A stretch of 35,489 nucleotides of DNA from Vulcanimicrobiota bacterium (GTDB lineage Bacteria > Vulcanimicrobiota > Vulcanimicrobiia > Vulcanimicrobiales > Vulcanimicrobiaceae): assembly GCA_013036315.1 (NCBI GenBank), contig JAAXMC010000122.1, positions 1 to 35,489 of the forward strand, in the 5' to 3' direction. The position numbers and the translations under genes were made by a program. The first letter of the stretch is position 1, and every line of letters begins with the position of its first letter. Shown in pieces: positions 31,057 through 35,489 of this stretch. The notes beneath the pieces are model-generated. The model searched no databases, was not told the origin of the DNA, and saw only the letters and a list, made by a program, of their open reading frames with translations.

Positions 31057-31886
31057 GCGCGCGTGTTGGCGGCACCGCCCAGGCGGAACGCGGCGACGAA
31101 GGCGCGGAAGATCGAAGGATAGTCGGATGATTCGAAGCGCACGGTTCGTCCGCCGGTGCGTTGATAGCCGGGCATGAGTTCGATGAAGTCGGCTTGTTCG
31201 ACGCGCGTCGTGTCGATCTCCAGCGTCAGCGGCGGCTCGAATGTAAACGGTTTGGCCTTGGAAGCATCGCGAACGGCTTGCATTGCGGCGTCGCGGATCG
31301 CCGCTTGCGCGGCTTGCGGCGTCATGGAATTAGTGGCGTAGTTGCCGATGCCGTCTTTGACGATCACGCCTTTTACCCACGGCATATGCTCATGGACGTG
31401 TTCGACAACGACCCGATCGCCGGTTACGAGTAGCAGCGGAATGTCATAGTAGCCTGCCATTGCCGCGTTGAGCAACGCTTCGCTGCACGCCACACCATTC
31501 ACGCGCACGTTGTAAATGGTCTCGTCGTCGTACGTGTGCGCGAGGACGCCGTCTTTGTCGCCGGCACGGGCATGATAGCCCGTGAAGAACGCGCCGCCGA
31601 AGCCGGAGCCGAGCCCTTGCGTCATCGAAAGAGGCTTGCGCCCGCCGGAGATCATGCGCACGTCCGCGGGCAGCTCGTCCCAAAGAACGTTGCGCATGTT
31701 CCAATGCGAGTCGTTTACGACGATTTCATCCGCGCCGGCTTTGCGCGCGCCGTCGATGGCTGCGCGGACTTCCTGTGACATGTAGCGGCGGTAGATCGGG
31801 TATTCATGCGTGTTTGAGGGATCGCACTGCAGCCAGCTGCAGACGCCGGCCGTGCCCTCCATGTCGCATGAAATGTACAGACGCAC
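31053..31886 (-). CDS. M55 family D-aminopeptidase (DppA-like), copy 1
   Basis: The product has 277 residues from GTG 31886, sharing one base with the upstream stop. Metal ligands D8 and E10 (SCDMEGTAG), H61 (NDSHWNMRN), H105 (GYHARAG) and E136 (CSEALLN) are present, and H117 in LAHTY is the catalytic His position. The protein is close to the next gene along its full length; differences cluster in the loop after the third His (DKDGVLA against ERNATLC), near the active site. The two copies and the peptide-binding lipoproteins at 21-24 kb could serve peptide recycling, but they are not in one operon. Confidence 0.9.
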   Translation of the reverse strand: MRLYISCDMEGTAGVCSWLQCDPSNTHEYPIYRRYMSQEVRAAIDGARKAGADEIVVNDSHWNMRNVLWDELPADVRMISGGRKPLSMTQGLGSGFGGAFFTGYHARAGDKDGVLAHTYDDETIYNVRVNGVACSEALLNAAMAGYYDIPLLLVTGDRVVVEHVHEHMPWVKGVIVKDGIGNYATNSMTPQAAQAAIRDAAMQAVRDASKAKPFTFEPPLTLEIDTTRVEQADFIELMPGYQRTGGRTVRFESSDYPSIFRAFVAAFRLGGAANTRA

Positions 31887-32326
31887 TATTGCGCCTCTTT
31901 CAATCCGGCGCGCGCTTCGCTCAAGCCCTCGCGGGCCGCGACGTTACGCGGATTAGCTGCCAACGCCCGAACGTAGTACGGGATCGCGTCGCTATATTTG
32001 TTGACCGCGAGATAGAGATCGCCCAGCTGCGTCAGCGCGACGTCGTCTTTCGGCGAGTGCGCTATGCGATCGCGCAGCTGTTGCAGCTGAATGCGCACTG
32101 AGGCGGGCGGCCCGCCCTCGACATTGACTGCCGGCGGCCCGGCTGTCGCCGCCGTCGTGGTCGCTTGGCCGCTCGCGCCGGTGCCGGCGCCGAAAACCGA
32201 GCCGCCCGTGCCGAAGCCGGCTCTTACGAGCCATCCGATGGCGCCCAAAAAAAGCGCCGCAATGACGATGACGATAGGAAGATAGATGCGCGGCGGTAAC
32301 CCGCGCTTGGGAGCGGCGATCACCAA
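31886..32326 (-). CDS. Small membrane-anchored TPR protein
   Basis: The product has 146 residues. A membrane segment lies at about 15-37 (YLPIVIVIAALFLGAIGWLV), followed by a Gly/Ala/Thr-rich linker and a TPR-like helical region from about 78, with ALTQLGDLYLAVNKYSDAIPYYVRALAANPRN giving one clear repeat. It would sit in the inner membrane with the repeat on one side and bind a protein partner. It is the first gene of the unit with the two aminopeptidases, sharing one base with the next start. Thirty-three bases separate it from the divergent SprT-like gene. Confidence 0.8.
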   Translation of the reverse strand: MVIAAPKRGLPPRIYLPIVIVIAALFLGAIGWLVRAGFGTGGSVFGAGTGASGQATTTAATAGPPAVNVEGGPPASVRIQLQQLRDRIAHSPKDDVALTQLGDLYLAVNKYSDAIPYYVRALAANPRNVAAREGLSEARAGLKEAQ

Positions 32327-32359
32327 GAAAATGTTGGACGCACGACGAACAAACTCTTC

Positions 32360-32902
32360 GTGCCGACCGAAACCGAGCTGCAGTTGCTCTTCGCCGAGTT
32401 GAACAACTTTTATTTCAACGGCGAAACGCCGGTCTGCCGCATTCGGTATAATGCGCGCTTTTCAAACTCGGCCGGACGCATTACCTACAGCACCAAACCC
32501 GTGCTGATCGAACTGTCCGCCAAGCATTTTCGCGATCACCCCGAGGCGTTGCGCGAAACGCTCTTGCACGAAATGATTCATGCCTGGCTGTACGACCGCA
32601 CCGGCGATACGGGCCACGGCGCGGATTTCCGAAAGAAGATGGCCGAGTGCGGCCTAACGTCGATCTATCACGATCTCGGGAACGTCAAGCCGTTTAACGA
32701 ATCGGCGAAGCGCTATATTCTGCGCTGCGAACATTGCGCGCTCGAAATTCTTCGCAGGCGGCTTCCACGCGCGGCCATGAGCTGCGGCCGCTGCAGCAAA
32801 CAGGGCTACGATCCGCGCTTTCCGCTAACGCTCCTCGAAGTGACCGAAACGCGCGAGCTAGGCGTCACTGTGCCGCGCGCCGCCTTTAAATCTCAGCGCT
32901 AG
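32360..32902 (+). CDS. SprT-like zinc metalloprotease domain protein
   Basis: The product has 180 residues from GTG 32360. The domain has LFAELNNFYFNGE near the start, the HExxH motif H70-E71-M-I-H74 (LLHEMIHAWLYD), GHGADFRKKM with a third His, and a C-terminal zinc ribbon CEHC...CGRC. SprT/Spartan proteins cleave DNA-bound or other proteins in the nucleoid; bacterial copies are less well characterised. No repair gene is adjacent. Its stop overlaps the convergent gene by four bases. Confidence 0.9.
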   Translation: MPTETELQLLFAELNNFYFNGETPVCRIRYNARFSNSAGRITYSTKPVLIELSAKHFRDHPEALRETLLHEMIHAWLYDRTGDTGHGADFRKKMAECGLTSIYHDLGNVKPFNESAKRYILRCEHCALEILRRRLPRAAMSCGRCSKQGYDPRFPLTLLEVTETRELGVTVPRAAFKSQR

Positions 32903-33291
32903 ATAGTATTGTAGAAATCGGCGGCGCCGGCGAACGGAAATGGCGTGCAAGCCGGGCCGAACCAACGTTGTGGAGCCAATTGGATGACTAAATCCACGCC
33001 TTGGTTCGCGGATACCCATCCTTTTCGGCATCGTGGAGTATATCCACTGGCAGCGGAAGCTACGTTCGTATACCCCACGACAACGCCAAAAAACTGAAAT
33101 CTCCCAAAGCGATCCGTTGTGGTCTTGCCCAATCCCGCGGGGCTGCTCCAGTACACCGACGCGCCCGCGATCGCTTTCCCTTGAAAGTCGCGTACGATAC
33201 CGCGGATCATGCCCGTGTTCCCGTCCGCCAGAGCGGCGAGCGGCGCCCCGACGGCGAGCGCCAAGGCCAGGGCCAGTTTTAGACTTTTCAT
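32899..33291 (-). CDS. Small secreted protein with a carboxypeptidase-regulatory-like (Ig) domain
   Basis: ATG 33291 gives 130 residues; the longer reading adds unrelated upstream sequence. Residues 1-22 are a signal peptide (LKLALALALAVGAPLAALA). The rest has GMIRGIVRDFQGKAIAGASVYWSS and TTTDRFGRFQFFGVVVGYTNV, the common CarboxypepD_reg beta-sandwich pattern, then a Cys pair (PRCRKGW, GPACTPF) that may form a disulfide. It is a single module, so it may be a periplasmic binding or scaffold protein. No enzyme part is present. Confidence 0.78.
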   Translation of the reverse strand: MKSLKLALALALAVGAPLAALADGNTGMIRGIVRDFQGKAIAGASVYWSSPAGLGKTTTDRFGRFQFFGVVVGYTNVASAASGYTPRCRKGWVSANQGVDLVIQLAPQRWFGPACTPFPFAGAADFYNTI

Positions 33292-33345
33292 ACATACAAG
33301 AGCGTGTAACGCGGGATGGCCGTGACGAGGTCTAGTGAAAATTGC

Positions 33346-33361
33346 CGGAACGCGTGATAGA
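33346..33361 (+). repeat. Repeated upstream segment, copy A
   Basis: CGGAACGCGTGATAGA lies 20 bases before the first coiled-coil gene and is repeated with one extra G before the third gene at 33971-33987. It may hold the shared promoter. Confidence 0.6.
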
Positions 33362-33381
33362 CTGTGCGGGAGAGATATGTC

Positions 33382-33630
33382 TTGAGCGCACAACCCTTGG
33401 AAATACGCATGGCGCACCTCGAAGGCGCCTACCAACAGGTCAGCCAGCGGCTGAACGGTATCGATTTGCGCTTGGCCGGCATTGAGGCCAGAATTGACTC
33501 GACGCGGGATATGCTGGTTGGGCGAATCGATTCATTGCGGGACAGCGTGGATCGCAAATTTCTATGGGTCATGGGGCTCGTTCTTGTTTCCATTCTGTTG
33601 CCGCTGATCCAACGGTTCGTCTCGCGTTGA
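33382..33630 (+). CDS. Small coiled-coil tail-anchored protein, copy 1 of 3
   Basis: TTG 33382 gives 82 residues; a GGGAGAG seven bases upstream supports it. The product starts (M)SAQPLEIRMAHLEGAYQQVSQRLNGIDLRLAG, an amphipathic coiled coil, and ends in a membrane helix FLWVMGLVLVSILLPLIQRF. Synonymous third-base changes between the three copies across LEIR show that this part is translated, so a start at the later ATG is unlikely. The family has no name known to me. It probably sits in the inner membrane by its tail. Confidence 0.75.
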   Translation: MSAQPLEIRMAHLEGAYQQVSQRLNGIDLRLAGIEARIDSTRDMLVGRIDSLRDSVDRKFLWVMGLVLVSILLPLIQRFVSR

Positions 33631-33932
33631 GTGCACAGCCCTTAGAAATCCGAATGGCGCATCTCGAAGGCGCCTACGAGCAGGTCAGCCAGCGGCTGAA
33701 CGGCATCGATCTGCGCCTGGCCGGAGTTGAACAAAAAATCGACATGACACGCGATGTGCTTCTGGCCCAGATGAACGAACGATTCGCCGCGGTCGACCTA
33801 CGCTTTGCCTCTTTCGACGAGCGTTTTATCTCGTTAGAGAAGCGGCTCGATCAGAAATTTCTTTGGGTGATAGGCCTGGTGCTCATTTCCATTTTGTTGC
33901 CGCTGGTTCAGCGGTTCGTTCCGCACGGATAG
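33627..33932 (+). CDS. Small coiled-coil tail-anchored protein, copy 2 of 3
   Basis: TTG 33627 overlaps the stop of copy 1 as TTGA and gives 101 residues, the longest of the three because of extra heptads (FAAVDLRFASFDERFISLEKRL). It shares (M)SAQPLEIRMAHLEGAYEQVSQRLNGIDLRLAG with copy 1 and ends in FLWVIGLVLISILLPLVQRF plus VPHG. Being coupled to copy 1, it needs no promoter of its own. Confidence 0.78.
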   Translation: MSAQPLEIRMAHLEGAYEQVSQRLNGIDLRLAGVEQKIDMTRDVLLAQMNERFAAVDLRFASFDERFISLEKRLDQKFLWVIGLVLISILLPLVQRFVPHG

Positions 33933-33970
33933 CAATGCGCATCTGTGACCGCTGCGCCTAGCGACATTTC

Positions 33971-33987
33971 CGGGAACGCGTGATAGA
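33971..33987 (+). repeat. Repeated upstream segment, copy B
   Basis: CGGGAACGCGTGATAGA before the third gene matches 33346-33361 apart from one extra G. The duplication that made copy 3 thus included the upstream control region. Confidence 0.6.
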
Positions 33988-34005
33988 GTACTTGTGAGGA
34001 GAGAC

Positions 34006-34245
34006 GTGGCGGCACAACCCTTGGAAATACGTATGGCCCGCCTTGAGGGGGCCTACGAGCAGATCAGCGACCGGCTGAACGGGATCGATTTGCGGCTGGC
34101 TGCCATTGAAACGCGAATGGACCAGCGCTTCGCCGCGATGGATCAGCGCTTTAACGCGATGGACCAGAAGTTTCTTTGGGTGATTGGGCTCGTGCTGGTT
34201 TCCATTCTGTTGCCACTCGTCCAGCGGTTCGTTCCGCACGGATAA
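34006..34245 (+). CDS. Small coiled-coil tail-anchored protein, copy 3 of 3
   Basis: GTG 34006 gives 79 residues, with AGGAG about four bases upstream. The common start (AAQPLEIRMARLEGAYEQISDRLNGIDLRL) is followed by an exact seven-residue repeat MDQRFAA-MDQRFNA-MDQKF and then the shared membrane tail FLWVIGLVLVSILLPLVQRF. It has its own copy of the upstream segment, unlike copy 2. Confidence 0.75.
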   Translation: MAAQPLEIRMARLEGAYEQISDRLNGIDLRLAAIETRMDQRFAAMDQRFNAMDQKFLWVIGLVLVSILLPLVQRFVPHG

Positions 34246-34304
34246 GGGCTCGACTCCGACCTTTATAGAGGCAGAACCCGGCCCCCAAGCGAGAAGATAG
34301 GGGC

Positions 34305-35489
34305 GTGAAGACACGCACCGAGTCCGACTCCATGGGCCAGATCCAAGTCCCCGGCGACAAGTATTACGGCGCGCAATCGGCGCGTTCGCTCATTCATTTC
34401 GATATCGGCGATGGCGAATCGCCGCGCGACGTGATGCCGCGTCAGGTGATTCGCGCGATGGCTACGCTCAAGAAGGCCGCGGCGCTGGTAAACCGCGACC
34501 TGGGCAAACTCGATGATGCCAAGGCCAAGCTGATCGAGGCGGCGGCGGACGAGGTCATCGCGGGTAAACTTTACGCGCATTTTCCACTGCGCGTGTGGCA
34601 AACGGGGTCGGGCACGCAGACCAACATGAACGTGAACGAAGTCATCTCCAACCGCGCCATCGAGATTGCCGGCGGTGAGATGGGGAGCAAGAAGCCCGTT
34701 CATCCCAACGATGACGTGAACATGTCGCAGTCTTCCAACGACACGTTTCCGACGGCGATGCACATGGCCGCCGCTGAGGCGATGTCGAGCATGCTTCCGG
34801 CTGTGAAACAATTGCGCGATGCGCTCGAGGGCAAGTCCAAAGAGTGGATGCGCATCGTCAAGGTCGGTCGCACGCATCTGCAAGATGCGACTCCGCTGAC
34901 GCTCGGCCAAGAATTCTCCGGTTACGTCACGCAACTGGACCGCGCGATGGCCGCGTGCAAAATGGCGCTGGACCCGCTCTACGATTTGGCGATTGGCGGC
35001 ACGGCAGTCGGCACGGGACTCAATGCCCATCCCGAGTTTGGCGAGCGGGTGGCCAAGAAGGTTGCCGAGCTCACGGGACTGCCGTTCAGGTCGCATCCCA
35101 ACAAATTCACGGCGCTCGCCTCGCACGACGACTTTGTGTTTGCCTCCGGCGCTCTCAAGACGCTCGGTGCAGCTTTAATGAAGATTGCCAACGACATCCG
35201 CTGGCTGGCCTCGGGGCCGCGCGCCGGCATCGGGGAACTGACCCTTCCCGAAAACGAGCCCGGCTCGTCGATCATGCCGGGGAAGGTCAATCCCACTCAG
35301 TCCGAAGCGATGACGATGGTCGTCGCGCAAGTCTACGGCAACGACCTCGCCATTAGTTTCGCTGCGTCGCAGGGTAACTTCGAACTCAACGTCTTCAACC
35401 CGGTGATGATCTACAATTTCCTGCACTCGTGCACGCTGCTGCGCGATACGTGCACGATGTTCCGCGAGCACGCCGTCGAAGGCCTCACT
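34305..35489 (+). CDS. fumC: Fumarate hydratase class II (FumC), 3' end cut off
   Basis: GTG 34305 starts [28 protein letters not shown], and 395 codons run to the window end, so about 70 residues are missing. Conserved stretches are [18 protein letters not shown], the [16 protein letters not shown] region, [19 protein letters not shown] with its catalytic His, and the lyase signature [11 protein letters not shown]. FumC is the iron-independent, homotetrameric enzyme that hydrates fumarate to malate in the TCA cycle. The gene follows the small coiled-coil genes after 59 bp and is unlikely to share their role. Confidence 0.96.
   Translation, partial: MKTRTESDSMGQIQVPGDKYYGAQSARSLIHFDIGDGESPRDVMPRQVIRAMATLKKAAALVNRDLGKLDDAKAKLIEAAADEVIAGKLYAHFPLRVWQTGSGTQTNMNVNEVISNRAIEIAGGEMGSKKPVHPNDDVNMSQSSNDTFPTAMHMAAAEAMSSMLPAVKQLRDALEGKSKEWMRIVKVGRTHLQDATPLTLGQEFSGYVTQLDRAMAACKMALDPLYDLAIGGTAVGTGLNAHPEFGERVAKKVAELTGLPFRSHPNKFTALASHDDFVFASGALKTLGAALMKIANDIRWLASGPRAGIGELTLPENEPGSSIMPGKVNPTQSEAMTMVVAQVYGNDLAISFAASQGNFELNVFNPVMIYNFLHSCTLLRDTCTMFREHAVEGLT

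Overview
The window reads as one contiguous stretch of chromosome from a high-GC, diderm bacterium. Evidence for an outer membrane: a TolC-family protein, a membrane-fusion lipoprotein, a barrel-like protein ending in Phe, and a TonB C-terminal domain. Gene style is compact: many stop/start overlaps and frequent GTG and TTG starts. The gene mix would fit a poorly characterised lineage such as Candidatus Eremiobacterota (WPS-2), but that is an impression from gene content and style, not a phylogenetic result. I see no rRNA, tRNA, transposase, phage gene or CRISPR array, and no gene-free stretch longer than about 255 bases.

Layout. 1-578 (+): tail of an unknown gene, then a cupin. 595-4707 (-): a run of folD, O-methyltransferase, flavin reductase and a glyoxalase-II-like hydrolase with overlapping ends; a 225-bp gap with hairpins and a 32-bp tandem repeat; then thpR and a TonB-domain protein. 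4766-6168 (+): a TlpA-like thioredoxin coupled to an unknown membrane protein. 6140-13493 (-): nitrilase-family amidase with a degenerate second domain, secreted beta-propeller, secreted phosphodiester glycosidase, TldD and TldE. 13619-14977 (+): two secreted paralogues sharing a DEYFGRLK core. 14981-15144: a strongly self-complementary element, followed by a bidirectional terminator. 15205-17226 (-): a copper-amine-oxidase-N/barrel envelope protein and a hotdog thioesterase. 17265-17379: twin hairpins with the same loop but different stems. 17481-24642 (+): efflux adaptor, TolC, a double AsnC/siroheme-decarboxylase-like protein and two peptide-binding lipoproteins. 24587-26910 (-): a GT87-like membrane protein and a site-2 protease. 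26983-30215 (+): NDH-2-like oxidoreductase, a LeuA-family synthase and a DUF4258/DUF2283 pair. 30220-32326 (-): a TPR membrane protein and two M55 aminopeptidases. Then SprT-like (+), a small secreted regulatory-fold protein (-), three tandem copies of a small coiled-coil tail-anchored protein (+), and fumC running off the end.

How the genes may work together. Many products act in the envelope or on peptides: peptide-binding lipoproteins, two M55 D-aminopeptidases, TldD/TldE, site-2 protease, adaptor/TolC and the secreted paralogues. This is compatible with a peptide-scavenging cell with an elaborate envelope, but no ABC permease or RND pump is present, so several systems are incomplete here. 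No clear multi-gene novel defence or biosynthetic system is visible. The strongest undescribed signals are the 164-bp structured element, the twin same-loop hairpins, the DEYFGRLK pair and the triplicated coiled-coil gene.
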